Source: Gordonia sp. 'Campus' (GTDB lineage: Bacteria > Actinomycetota > Actinomycetes > Mycobacteriales > Mycobacteriaceae). From it: a stretch of 64,000 bases of DNA. A program made the translations under genes and the position numbers. The notes under the pieces are model-generated. The model was not told the DNA's origin and made no database searches. It saw only the letters and a program-made list of their open reading frames with translations. Numbering within the stretch: the stretch's first letter is position 1; the number at the start of each line of letters is the position of its first letter. This document shows positions 17,606 to 25,373 of this stretch, in pieces. The DNA lies in the NCBI RefSeq assembly GCF_022206305.1, contig NZ_JAKOIW010000011.1, forward strand, positions 50,563 to 114,562. Reading direction: 5' to 3'.

Positions 17606-18484
17606 TCCGGTCGCGGGCCCGCTGACCCGCCACAACGGGTTCACGGGACCGTGCCCGCCGCCGAGCGGGTACGCCGCGGCCAGGCACCTCGTCACCCATT
17701 TCTTGCCGAACGACACTGCGTCGGGCACTGAGTATCCGTGCGCCAGTGCACACGTGATGGCGGCGGCGAGGGTGTCCCCGGCCCCGTGGTCGTGCACGGT
17801 GTCGATGCGCTCGTGATCGAGTTCGACGAACTCCGTGCCGTCGTAGAGCAGATCGGGCGAGTGATCCGACGAACGCAGATGACCGCCCTTGACCAGCGCC
17901 CACCGGGGTCCCAGATCGAGAAGTGCCCGTGCGGCATCACGCTGGGACGCGGTGTCGGTGACGTCGATCCCGGTGATGAGCCGCACCTCGTCGAGGTTGG
18001 GTGTCACCACCGTTGCGAGCGGGAACAGTCTGTCGCGCAACGTGCCGAGGGCGGAGTCGGCGAGCAGCTGATTGCCGTGCATGGACGCGCAGACCGGGTC
18101 GACGACGAGCGGAACCGAAGTGTCCCGCCCGATTCCACTCGCCCCGCACTGGTCGACGATGGCGTCGATGATGGGCGCCGACGCCAGCATCCCGGTCTTG
18201 GCCGCACCGGCGCCGATGTCGCTCATCACCGAGTCGATCTGCGCCGCAACGGTGCTCGGGGCGATCTCCTGGAAACCGGTCACGCCGAGGGAGTTCTGGA
18301 CGGTCACCGCGGTCACGGCGACGCTCCCGTGCACGCCCAGCATCGCGAAGGTGCGCATGTCGGCCTGGATGCCGGCGCCTCCGCCGGAGTCCGATCCGGC
18401 GATGGTCAGCACCCGCTTCGGGACCGAACCCGGTGCCGCGCAAGGCAACAACTCGACACCGTCCACGACGGTCCCGCCGGTCAC
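17597..18484 (-). CDS. thiD: Hydroxymethylpyrimidine/phosphomethylpyrimidine kinase
   Basis: This 295-residue ribokinase-family enzyme phosphorylates HMP and HMP-P for thiamine synthesis. It contains RVLTIAGSDSGGGAGIQADMRT at the start of the core, TAVTVQNSLGV, VVDPVCASMHG, and the catalytic DHGAGDTLAAAI. The GTG start at 18484 gives an extension of about 22 residues before the core. It overlaps the stop of an 18-codon leader ORF (GTGA). A TPP riboswitch upstream shows that the gene is repressed by thiamine pyrophosphate. Confidence 0.93.
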   Translation of the reverse strand: MTGGTVVDGVELLPCAAPGSVPKRVLTIAGSDSGGGAGIQADMRTFAMLGVHGSVAVTAVTVQNSLGVTGFQEIAPSTVAAQIDSVMSDIGAGAAKTGMLASAPIIDAIVDQCGASGIGRDTSVPLVVDPVCASMHGNQLLADSALGTLRDRLFPLATVVTPNLDEVRLITGIDVTDTASQRDAARALLDLGPRWALVKGGHLRSSDHSPDLLYDGTEFVELDHERIDTVHDHGAGDTLAAAITCALAHGYSVPDAVSFGKKWVTRCLAAAYPLGGGHGPVNPLWRVSGPATGRA

Positions 18485-18537
18485 GACGGATTCCCGGCGG
18501 CGCTGCTCATACGGGTGCGGGATACAGGTCTGCCCAT
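18481..18537 (-). CDS. Possible 18-codon leader peptide before thiD
   Basis: An ATG at 18537 lies seven bases after the GGGAG that ends the TPP riboswitch. It opens an 18-residue frame, MGRPVSRTRMSSAAGNPS, whose TGA overlaps the thiD GTG as GTGA. The best ribosome binding site in the region therefore serves this frame, not thiD. thiD may be translated by coupling to it. The peptide resembles nothing known to me, and a different thiD start is an alternative. Confidence 0.4.
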   Translation of the reverse strand: MGRPVSRTRMSSAAGNPS

Positions 18538-18544
18538 GGCCGAT

Positions 18545-18635
18545 CTCCCTACGCCGGCATTACCCGGACAGGTTCGAGCGGTCGGCGACCGCCCGTCGCC
18601 ATCTCAGCCCTCGGTGATCGTGAGAGCCCCCGCGG
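18545..18635 (-). ncRNA. TPP riboswitch (THI element)
   Basis: On the minus strand the thi-box order is complete: GGGGGCTC, then CCGAGGGCTGAGATGG, a variable hairpin, GAACCTGTCCGGGTAATG and CCGGCGTAGGGAG. CTGAGA, ACCTG and the GGGTAATGCCGGCGTAGGGA-type 3' end are the conserved TPP-binding parts. The final GTAGGGAG also contains the ribosome binding sequence, so control is probably at translation start. The rest of the thiD-GNAT gap (18636-18850) holds the Crp-type site and nothing else I recognise. Confidence 0.93.
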
Positions 18636-18759
18636 TGTGGTTGTGATGCGTTCGCCACCCTACAACGGGTCACCGGGTGGGTCGCGCATGGAGGTGGATG
18701 CGTATCGATCTGAGACGGCGAGGCGTGCCTCTCGGCAGTTACGGTTCCGTAAGGTACTG

Positions 18760-18775
18760 TGTGACCCGAATCACA
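18760..18775. promoter_or_regulatory. Perfect Crp/GlxR-type operator
   Basis: TGTGACCCGAATCACA matches the Crp-family consensus TGTGA-N6-TCACA at every fixed position. It lies 75 bp before the GNAT gene. A second palindrome, TTACGG-TT-CCGTAA (18739-18752), is immediately upstream. Confidence 0.65.
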
Positions 18776-18850
18776 GGACGTCTGATCGGTGCCGGACGCC
18801 GACCGACGTCCGGTGGCGCGGTGAACGGATCTCGGAGTGAGGAGGGAAAG

Positions 18851-19198
18851 GTGCGACGCAAGTATCGCCAGCGGCCACCGCAGTCGGCGAAATCGATCCT
18901 GCAGCAGATCTCGCAGGTGGTGCACAATCCCGACCGGGACCGGTTCGAACTCTGGGTCGCGGGCGACCTCGTGGGCGTGGTCGGTTACTCGACGGAGACC
19001 GTCGACGGCCAGACCACGATCACTGTCCTGCACACCGTGCTCTACGACGAATACAGTGGTCACGGGCTCGCCACCCGGCTCACCCGCACCGTCATCCACT
19101 ACACCCGGGATCAAGGGGCGCGATTGCGTCCCGTGTGTTCCTTCACCAAGCACTACATCGACGCCCACCCGGGCGTCGTGACGCTCGCGCCTGTCTGA
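18851..19198 (+). CDS. Small GNAT family protein (Acetyltransf_CG type)
   Basis: This 115-residue protein has the compact Gcn5-related fold: RDRFELWVAGDLVGVVGYST, TITVLHTVLYDEYSGHGLATRLTRTVI, and RLRPVCSFTKHYIDAHP. The LHTVL...YSGHGLA stretch is the acetyl-CoA binding strand and loop, and CSFTKHYIDAHP is the typical C-terminal signature. The frame is open from 18677, but GTG 18851, after GGAGGGAAAG, gives the right length. The acceptor is unknown. A perfect Crp-type site upstream suggests control by a Crp homologue. The stop codon lies inside the first unit of a tandem repeat. Confidence 0.82.
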   Translation: MRRKYRQRPPQSAKSILQQISQVVHNPDRDRFELWVAGDLVGVVGYSTETVDGQTTITVLHTVLYDEYSGHGLATRLTRTVIHYTRDQGARLRPVCSFTKHYIDAHPGVVTLAPV

Positions 19199-19279
19199 CG
19201 GCGCCGGGAGCGGAGCGAGCGGGCCGCGAGTGACGGCGCCGGGAGCGGAGCGAGCGGGCCGCGAGTGACGGCGCCGGGA
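19196..19279. repeat. 35-bp tandem repeat filling a convergent intergenic gap
   Basis: Two identical 35-bp units (19196-19230 and 19231-19265) and a 14-bp partial third (19266-19279) run from the stop codon of the GNAT gene to the base before the end of the adenylation gene. Each unit begins TGACGGCGCCGGGAGCGGAG. Exact identity points to recent duplication. Confidence 0.9.
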
Positions 19280-20941
19280 TCAGCCGGCGGACAGCAAGGT
19301 CTCGCGGAGCACCTTCTTGTCGATCTTCCCGACGGCGGTGACCGGCAGCGTCGTCACGATGCGGACCACGTCGGGGAGCTTGAACGACGCGAGTCCACGC
19401 TCGGCGAGGAACGTGCGCAGTGTCGCGAGTTCGAGCGGCTGGGCCGGCGGGTGCTCGTGGGACAGGACGACCGCGGCGCAGATCTTCTCGCCGAGGGCGT
19501 CGTCGGGGAGGCCGACCACGGCGACCTGCCGAATCGAGGTATGGGCGAGCAGGTTCTCCTCGACGTCGTCGGCCGCGACGTTCTCACCCGCCCGCACGAT
19601 GGTGTCCTTGATGCGGCCGGTCACCGCCAGATGGCCCGACGCCAGACGGGTGACCTTGTCGCCGGAGCGGTAGAAGCCCTCGGGAGTGAAGGACTTCTCG
19701 TTGTGTGCATCGGCCCGGTAGTACCCGCGAATCGTGTACGGGCCGCGAACGAGCAGCTCGCCCTCCTCGCCGTCGGGAACGTCGGCGCCGTTCTCGTCGA
19801 CGACGCGTACCTCGTCGAGCTCCGACATCGGCGCGCCCTGCACCTCGTGGATCAGCTCACGTGGGTCGTCCAGGCGGGTGTAGCAGATGAGTCCCTCGGC
19901 CATGCCGAACACCTGCTGGACGACGTCGCCGAGCGCGGCGTCGAGGGCCTCCGCGTCGGGCTGCGCCAGCTTGGCTCCGCCGACCTGCAGCAGCCGGAGC
20001 GAACTGATGTCCGCGGGCTCCCACTCGGTTGCGGCGCACCACAGCTGGGCGAGCGCAGGCACCAGGGCGGTCACGGTGATCCGATGTCGCTCGATGAGGT
20101 CGAAGGTGTTGTCCGGGCTGGGATTGTCGGCGAAGACCACGTGTCCGCCGGCGCCGAACGTTCCCAGGAGGCCGGGGCAGCAGAGTGGGAAGTTGTGGGC
20201 GGCCGGTAGCGCCACGAGGTAGGTGTCGTCCGGGCCGAGCTCCGCGATCTCCGCCGACAAACGGGCGTTGAGGTCGTAGTCGTTGTGCGTGCGCGCGATG
20301 AGTTTCGGGAGTCCGGTGGTGCCGCCGGAGACCAGGAACAGTGCGGGTAGGTCGGGGTCCGGGTCGGTCGGGAGATCGACGACGGCGGGGTCGGCGTCGG
20401 GGAGCGGGCGAAAAGCCCCGGGGTCGCCCGCCACGAACACCTGGGCGATTCCGGGCACGCGTGTCTGCAGTTCGGTTGCGAGATCGCGGAAGTCGTATCC
20501 CCGGCGGCCGTCTTCGGTGATGTACGCGACGGCGTCCGCACCGGCTGCGAGATGTGCGATCTCGGTGATCCGATGGGCGGGCAGCGTCATCACCGGGACG
20601 ATGCCCGCGCGGAGCAGTCCGAACAGCGTCACGGCGAAGTCGAGCGAATTGTTCTGCTGCAGGACGACGCGCTGTCCGGGCAGCAGCCCCGCGTCGACGA
20701 AACCGGCGGCCCGACGAGCTGTTTCCGTACGGAACTCCGCGTAGGTGAGCGTGCGAGGGCCGTCGACGGAGGCATCGGTGACGGCGGGGGCGTCCGGTGT
20801 CCGTTCGGCCACGAGATCGAGTGCGGCGAACAGGGGGCGGTCACGGAAGATGTTCGCGTCTCGGTAGAGCTGCGCCTGGGCATCGGTGTGCGGTGCGAAG
20901 CCGTCGAGCAGGTCGGTCACGGGGTCGAGGTGCGTCGGCAT
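19280..20941 (-). CDS. mbtA: Salicylate-AMP ligase (MbtA/DhbE family)
   Basis: This 553-residue stand-alone adenylation enzyme activates an aryl acid and loads it onto an aryl carrier domain. It has LVSGGTTGLPKLIARTHNDY, the aryl-acid pocket AAHNFPLCCPG, VFGMAEGLICYTRLDDP and the C-terminal lysine in TAVGKIDKK. In DhbE numbering, Asn235 is present and position 240 is Cys, the residue typical of salicylate rather than 2,3-dihydroxybenzoate enzymes. The divergent salicylate synthase agrees. ATG 20941 (MPTHLDPVTDLLDGF) is preferred over TTG 20953. An iron box lies directly upstream. Confidence 0.9.
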   Translation of the reverse strand: MPTHLDPVTDLLDGFAPHTDAQAQLYRDANIFRDRPLFAALDLVAERTPDAPAVTDASVDGPRTLTYAEFRTETARRAAGFVDAGLLPGQRVVLQQNNSLDFAVTLFGLLRAGIVPVMTLPAHRITEIAHLAAGADAVAYITEDGRRGYDFRDLATELQTRVPGIAQVFVAGDPGAFRPLPDADPAVVDLPTDPDPDLPALFLVSGGTTGLPKLIARTHNDYDLNARLSAEIAELGPDDTYLVALPAAHNFPLCCPGLLGTFGAGGHVVFADNPSPDNTFDLIERHRITVTALVPALAQLWCAATEWEPADISSLRLLQVGGAKLAQPDAEALDAALGDVVQQVFGMAEGLICYTRLDDPRELIHEVQGAPMSELDEVRVVDENGADVPDGEEGELLVRGPYTIRGYYRADAHNEKSFTPEGFYRSGDKVTRLASGHLAVTGRIKDTIVRAGENVAADDVEENLLAHTSIRQVAVVGLPDDALGEKICAAVVLSHEHPPAQPLELATLRTFLAERGLASFKLPDVVRIVTTLPVTAVGKIDKKVLRETLLSAG

Positions 20942-20959
20942 GATGCCATTCAAACACAG

Positions 20960-20978
20960 CCAGGATAGGGTAACCTTA
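20960..20978 (-). promoter_or_regulatory. Candidate IdeR box before mbtA
   Basis: On the minus strand TAAGGTTACCCTATCCTGG matches the IdeR/DmdR consensus TTAGGTTAGSCTAACCTAA at about 13 of 19 positions, with the inner GGTTA and CCT halves kept. It lies 19 bp before the mbtA ATG. Iron repression is expected. Confidence 0.6.
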
Positions 20979-21026
20979 CCGGTCGGAGCGTGTGCGTGGG
21001 GCCCGCTCTCGACCCCGGGGGGTTGG

Positions 21027-21045
21027 TTTGATTAGGCTGCCCTAA
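21027..21045 (+). promoter_or_regulatory. IdeR box before the salicylate synthase operon
   Basis: TTTGATTAGGCTGCCCTAA matches the IdeR consensus at about 15 of 19 positions. It is followed by CCTAAGATTCCCTAAGAT (21041-21058), two further half-sites in tandem. It lies 54 bp before the start codon. Confidence 0.75.
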
Positions 21046-21099
21046 GATTCCCTAAGATCATCGGTGCTCGAGTGCATCACGACCGGAGGAACGAAGGAC

Positions 21100-22440
21100 A
21101 TGTCGCTGACAACCGAATCGCACACCGCGGAGTTCGTCGACCTGCTGGCGCCGGCGTCGCCGCTCAGCGAGTCCGACGCGGCGCGCATCACCGCCGCCTG
21201 GGCGGCCTCGGGTGAATTCGGTGATCACGTCGTCTACGAGCGCGACCGTCGCTGGACCTTTGCGGCCGGTGTCCGGGCTCGCGTCGTGATCACCCGCGGT
21301 GAGGTCATCGTCGACGACCAGGGCAACCGGACGACCACTGCTTGGCAGGGCGATCCCGCCGATGCGCTCGCCGAGGCGACCGCGTCCCTCTCGATCCCGG
21401 ACTGGCGGGTGTACGGCTGGGTGGGGTTCGATTTCTGTGCGCCCTACCACGGCATCCTCGACCGGGTTCCCGAGGACACCGTGCTCGCCCACCTCATCGT
21501 TCCCGAGTTCGAGGCCTTCGTCGACGCCGATGGCGTCGACACCGGGTCGGCCCCGTCCGATCAGGGTCGTCGACTCCTCGAGATCGCCTCCACCGCAACG
21601 GTGTCCACCCAGTCGCGACCGGTCGATGTGGGCGCCGACCCCGATGACTATCGCGGACGTGTGGCCACCGCGGTCGCCGAGATCCACGCGGGCCGGTATC
21701 AGAAGGTCATCCTCTCGCGGGCCGTGGACATCCCGTTCGAGGTCGACATCCCGGCCACCTATGTCCGCGGTCGCGCCGACAACAACCCCGCACGCAGCTA
21801 TCTGCTGTCTCTCGGCGACCTCCAGGCCGCCGGATTCAGTCCCGAACTCGTCGTCGCGGTGCATGACGACCGGACGGTCGTCACCGAACCGCTCGCCGGC
21901 ACACGCGCTTTCGGGGTCTCGGCCGAACAGGACGCGGCCGCGCGGGCAGAGCTGCTGTCGGACTCCAAGGAGATCGCCGAGCACGCGATGTCGGTGCGCG
22001 CCTGCTTCGACGAGATCGCCTCCATCGCCGCCGCGGACACCACGGCGGTCAGCGAGTTCATGGAGGTCCGCGAGCGCGGCAGCGTCCAGCACCTGGCATC
22101 GACGGTCCGTGGTGTTCTCGCCGACGACGAGACGCCCTGGCGTGCACTCGAAGTCGTGTTCCCGTCGATCACCGCCTCCGGCATCCCGAAGACGCCGGCC
22201 GTCGAGGCCATCGACCGCCTCGAGCCGCGACGTCGTGGCCTCTACTCGGGCGCCATCCTCACCGTGTCCTCCACGGGCGAACTCGAGGCAACCCTCGCGC
22301 TGCGCACGATCTTCTCCTCCGGTGCGGGCGCGTGGCTGCGTGCCGGGGCGGGGATCGTCGCGGAGTCCACGCCCGAGCGCGAGTTCACCGAGACGTGCGA
22401 GAAGCTGGGCAGCGTCGCCCCGTACGTGGTCCCGCGCTGA
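21100..22440 (+). CDS. mbtI: Salicylate synthase (MbtI type)
   Basis: This 446-residue chorismate-binding enzyme converts chorismate through isochorismate to salicylate. The family core reads KVILSRAVDIPFEVD, then FSPELVVAVHDDRTVVTEPLAGTRAFG, VQHLASTVRG and YSGAILTVSS; the EPLAGTRA and GAGIVAES parts are the magnesium and catalytic regions. GGAGGA upstream supports ATG 21100 (MSLTTESHTAEF), not the longer frame from 21064. It heads a plus-strand operon with ACP, acyl-CoA dehydrogenase and acyltransferase genes, behind an iron box. Confidence 0.94.
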   Translation: MSLTTESHTAEFVDLLAPASPLSESDAARITAAWAASGEFGDHVVYERDRRWTFAAGVRARVVITRGEVIVDDQGNRTTTAWQGDPADALAEATASLSIPDWRVYGWVGFDFCAPYHGILDRVPEDTVLAHLIVPEFEAFVDADGVDTGSAPSDQGRRLLEIASTATVSTQSRPVDVGADPDDYRGRVATAVAEIHAGRYQKVILSRAVDIPFEVDIPATYVRGRADNNPARSYLLSLGDLQAAGFSPELVVAVHDDRTVVTEPLAGTRAFGVSAEQDAAARAELLSDSKEIAEHAMSVRACFDEIASIAAADTTAVSEFMEVRERGSVQHLASTVRGVLADDETPWRALEVVFPSITASGIPKTPAVEAIDRLEPRRRGLYSGAILTVSSTGELEATLALRTIFSSGAGAWLRAGAGIVAESTPEREFTETCEKLGSVAPYVVPR

Positions 22441-22486
22441 TCACCCGATACTTTCGACCGAACACCACCATCTCAGGAGTCACCAC

Positions 22487-22735
22487 ATGTCCGACCACAT
22501 CACCGAAGCCCTGCGCGGCATCCTCGAAGAGGACCTCGACCTCGCGCTCGGCGACGTCAGCCGTGACTCGCGGCTGATCGACGACCTCGGTCTGGACTCG
22601 GTGGCCTTCGCCATCGGCGTCGTGGCCATCGAGGAACGTCTCGGTGTGAAGCTGTCCGAACGCGAACTGTTCGAGTCCAAGACCGTCGGCGATCTCGAGG
22701 ACCTGATTCGTCTGAAGGCCGGCACCCCGGCCTGA
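22487..22735 (+). CDS. Acyl carrier protein (MbtL-like)
   Basis: This 82-residue carrier protein has the phosphopantetheine serine in [21 protein letters not shown]. It lies between the salicylate synthase and acyl-CoA dehydrogenase genes. In the mycobactin system MbtL carries the fatty acyl chain loaded by MbtM, desaturated by MbtN and transferred by MbtK; all three kinds of partner are encoded in this locus. CAGGAG precedes the ATG, and the next gene starts one base after the stop. Confidence 0.9.
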   Translation: MSDHITEALRGILEEDLDLALGDVSRDSRLIDDLGLDSVAFAIGVVAIEERLGVKLSERELFESKTVGDLEDLIRLKAGTPA

Positions 22736-22736
22736 G

Positions 22737-23933
22737 ATGACCCGAACCGACATGAGCCTCGACACCGCACTGCAGTCCTACACCGAACTGCTCGACGCCG
22801 CCTTCGACGAGAAGGTCACCGCCTGGACCGAGCAGGCCGAGCGCGATCACCACTTCCCGCGCCCGCTCCTGGAACACCTGGGCGAGGCCGGTGTCTTCAC
22901 CCGCAAGTGGGAGGACCGCAAGCTCACCGATCTGCACGATCACTTCGCCCTCGGCCGCCGGCTGGGTTCGCTGGGGTCGGCGGCGATGGGTGTCGGTGTC
23001 AGCCTGCATGATTCGGCGATCGCCATCCTCCGGCGCTTCGGACGCAACGACCACCTCAAGGATCTCGCCCAGCGCGCGATGACCGCCGAGGTCGTGCTGT
23101 GCATCGGTGCCTCCGAGGAGCAGGGCGGGTCGGACCTGCAGAACTCCGAGACGCGGATCATGTCGGAGAACGGGGGCTACCGCGTCGTCGGGCACAAGAA
23201 GTTCGTGTCGCTCTCGCCGATCGCAGACCACGTGTTCGTGGTCTGCCGTGGCGTCGAGGACGGACCCGAGACCGGCGGCAACGTCGCTCTGGCCGCCGTG
23301 CCGATCGAGTCGGTGCGGGTGGGCGAGCCCTACCGGAAACTCGGCGCCGGCCCGCTGGACACCGCACCCGTCACGATCGACGCGTGGATTCCGGAGGAAG
23401 CGCTGATCGCCCGTCCCGGAACCGGATTGGCGGTCATCAGCTGGGGACTGGCGCACGAGCGGTACTCGGTGGCCGCCCAGATCGCCGCAGCCTGCGACGT
23501 CATGATCGGGGTGACGCTGGCCCGGATGATGGACCGCACACAGTTCGGTAAGCGGCTCTACGACCACCAGGCCCTCCGGCTGCGTCTCGCGGACCTGCAG
23601 GCGCGTGTGGACGTGCTGAGCTACTCACTCGACGGTGTCGCCGCCGCGGGCAAGATCAACCTCCGGACCGCGGCGGCCCTCAAGGCCACCGCGGCCAATC
23701 TCGGCGAAGAGGTCGCGTCGGAGTGCCTGCACATCTTCGGCGGGATCGGATACCTCGACACCGGTGTACCCATCGAGCGCTGGTGGCGGGACATGAAACT
23801 CGCACGGGTCGGTGGCGGCACCGACGAGGTGCTGTGGGAGCTCGTCGCGGCCGCGATGAAGCCCGACACCGAGCGCTACCAGGCCATGTTCGTCCCGACC
23901 GGGTCCACCGGTTCCGACACCCCGACGCTGTGA
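22737..23933 (+). CDS. Acyl-CoA dehydrogenase family protein (MbtN-like acyl-ACP desaturase)
   Basis: This 398-residue flavoprotein has the acyl-CoA dehydrogenase fold, with [19 protein letters not shown], the middle beta domain, and [21 protein letters not shown] in the C-terminal helical domain. The segment [14 protein letters not shown] ends the fold. Coupling to the ACP gene suggests it introduces a double bond into an ACP-bound fatty acid, as MbtN does for the mycobactin tail. The start at ATG 22737 is taken from TGAGATG; ATG 22752 is possible. Confidence 0.87.
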   Translation: MTRTDMSLDTALQSYTELLDAAFDEKVTAWTEQAERDHHFPRPLLEHLGEAGVFTRKWEDRKLTDLHDHFALGRRLGSLGSAAMGVGVSLHDSAIAILRRFGRNDHLKDLAQRAMTAEVVLCIGASEEQGGSDLQNSETRIMSENGGYRVVGHKKFVSLSPIADHVFVVCRGVEDGPETGGNVALAAVPIESVRVGEPYRKLGAGPLDTAPVTIDAWIPEEALIARPGTGLAVISWGLAHERYSVAAQIAAACDVMIGVTLARMMDRTQFGKRLYDHQALRLRLADLQARVDVLSYSLDGVAAAGKINLRTAAALKATAANLGEEVASECLHIFGGIGYLDTGVPIERWWRDMKLARVGGGTDEVLWELVAAAMKPDTERYQAMFVPTGSTGSDTPTL

Positions 23934-23961
23934 CGCGTCGTCTCTTCCCAGGCGGTCATCC

Positions 23962-25266
23962 ATGAACAGTCCAGTCAGCGCTCCGGTCGATTCTCGCGTG
24001 ACCGAACTCGCCCGGCCCGACCACACCTACCTGCACATGGACAAAGACAGTGCGCCGATGCACTGGTCGATGATCCTGCAGCTCGACACCGAGGGCGAGT
24101 TGCTCGGTCTCGACGAGGTGCGCGCACGTGTCCGGGAGCGCGCCGGACTGTTCGACATCTTCCGCATGGGCGTGCGCAACGGGCGGTGGCGCAAACCCGA
24201 GGTCGTGCTCGCCGACGACGGGTGGGACGCAGGCCTTCACGTCACCGAGACGGGGTTCATGGATCGGGCCCACCTGCAGCGACGGGTGTCGGCGCTCCTC
24301 GAGAGCCCCTTGCCCCGCCCGCGCCCCTTCTGGGACATCACCGTGTTCACCCCGTCGGCGGGCGCGGAGGGCGTCGGCCAGTGGCTGTTGCTGCGCGTGC
24401 ACCACAGCATCTCCGACGGCATCGCGGGAGCGGCCTTCGCGGCACTGCTCGCCGACGGCGGGCCCGAGGACCTCGCCGAGTTCGAGCGGTTCGCGACGAG
24501 CCCGCGCTTCCGCATCAGCGGGATCGACCCGGAGAAGCTGACCGAGGCCAAGGCCGCCTACGGAGACCAGCACGCGGCCGGGGGAGGCAAGAAGCGTGCC
24601 TGGCCGGCGCTCACGAAGTCGGGCAAGCGCGAACACGCCCTGTACACCGCATCGACGCGAACGCTGCGCAAGGCGGCCAAGCGCAACGACGCGACGGTCC
24701 ACGAGTTCCTGCTCGCCGCCATCGGCCGTGCCATCAGCCTCAACCCGCCCGCTTCCCCCCAGGCCGATGTCGTCCGCGTGACGCTGCCCGTCACCCTCGA
24801 CGAGGAGTTCCGGCACACGGGTAACGCGGTGTCGGTCGCGCTCCTCAACCTACTCGGCAACGAACCCGACCTGTCCCGTCAGATCGACCGTGCGCGAAGC
24901 GAATTGGCGACAATCGCCGAGCGGAGGCCGGAGCTGTTCCTGGCCGCCGCCGACGACCTGCCGCGCGCGCCGGTGTGGGGCCTGCAGCGCGCCATCGTGA
25001 ACGCGTCGATGTCGCACATGCACCCCGACATCCACATCGGGATCAACCCGGGATTCTCCCGGGTGCGGTCGGTGCTGGGGAAGTCCATCGTCACCCTGAC
25101 GCCACTGTCGCCGCTGGCCGGTTACTCGCTGTCGGTGACCACCCTGATCCTCGGACACACCACCACGTTCGGCGTCGTGACCGACTCGCAGGCCCTTCCC
25201 GGTTATGCCGAGCGGTTCGTGGCGACGCTCGACGAGGTGCTTCAGGAGGCCCTCCCGTCGACCTGA
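23962..25266 (+). CDS. WS/DGAT-type acyltransferase in the siderophore operon
   Basis: This 434-residue protein belongs to the wax ester synthase/diacylglycerol acyltransferase superfamily. The active-site motif is HHSISDG (HHxxxDG), with RPFWDITVF before it and NAVSVALLNLL (the N-terminal part of the ND-type motif) after it. Such enzymes normally esterify acyl-CoA to long alcohols or diacylglycerol. Its place after ACP and acyl-ACP desaturase genes suggests a role in attaching or moving the fatty acyl chain of the siderophore, related in chemistry to condensation domains. That is inference. Start ATG 23962. Confidence 0.83.
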   Translation: MNSPVSAPVDSRVTELARPDHTYLHMDKDSAPMHWSMILQLDTEGELLGLDEVRARVRERAGLFDIFRMGVRNGRWRKPEVVLADDGWDAGLHVTETGFMDRAHLQRRVSALLESPLPRPRPFWDITVFTPSAGAEGVGQWLLLRVHHSISDGIAGAAFAALLADGGPEDLAEFERFATSPRFRISGIDPEKLTEAKAAYGDQHAAGGGKKRAWPALTKSGKREHALYTASTRTLRKAAKRNDATVHEFLLAAIGRAISLNPPASPQADVVRVTLPVTLDEEFRHTGNAVSVALLNLLGNEPDLSRQIDRARSELATIAERRPELFLAAADDLPRAPVWGLQRAIVNASMSHMHPDIHIGINPGFSRVRSVLGKSIVTLTPLSPLAGYSLSVTTLILGHTTTFGVVTDSQALPGYAERFVATLDEVLQEALPST

Positions 25267-25274
25267 CGGGGGAG

Positions 25275-25293
25275 CGAGCTTAGGCTTGCCTTG
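25275..25293 (+). promoter_or_regulatory. Possible weak IdeR box before the secreted-protein gene
   Basis: CGAGCTTAGGCTTGCCTTG keeps the central TTAGGCT and CCT elements and matches the IdeR consensus at about 12 of 19 positions. A TATACA hexamer (25317-25322) lies downstream at a plausible -10 place. The match is modest. Confidence 0.4.
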
Positions 25294-25373
25294 TAATCCG
25301 AGGTCGGGGGCCGCAATATACAGGGTGGCCGTCGGCTCGGCGGGGGCGAACACATACACGGAGAAAGAGCAAC

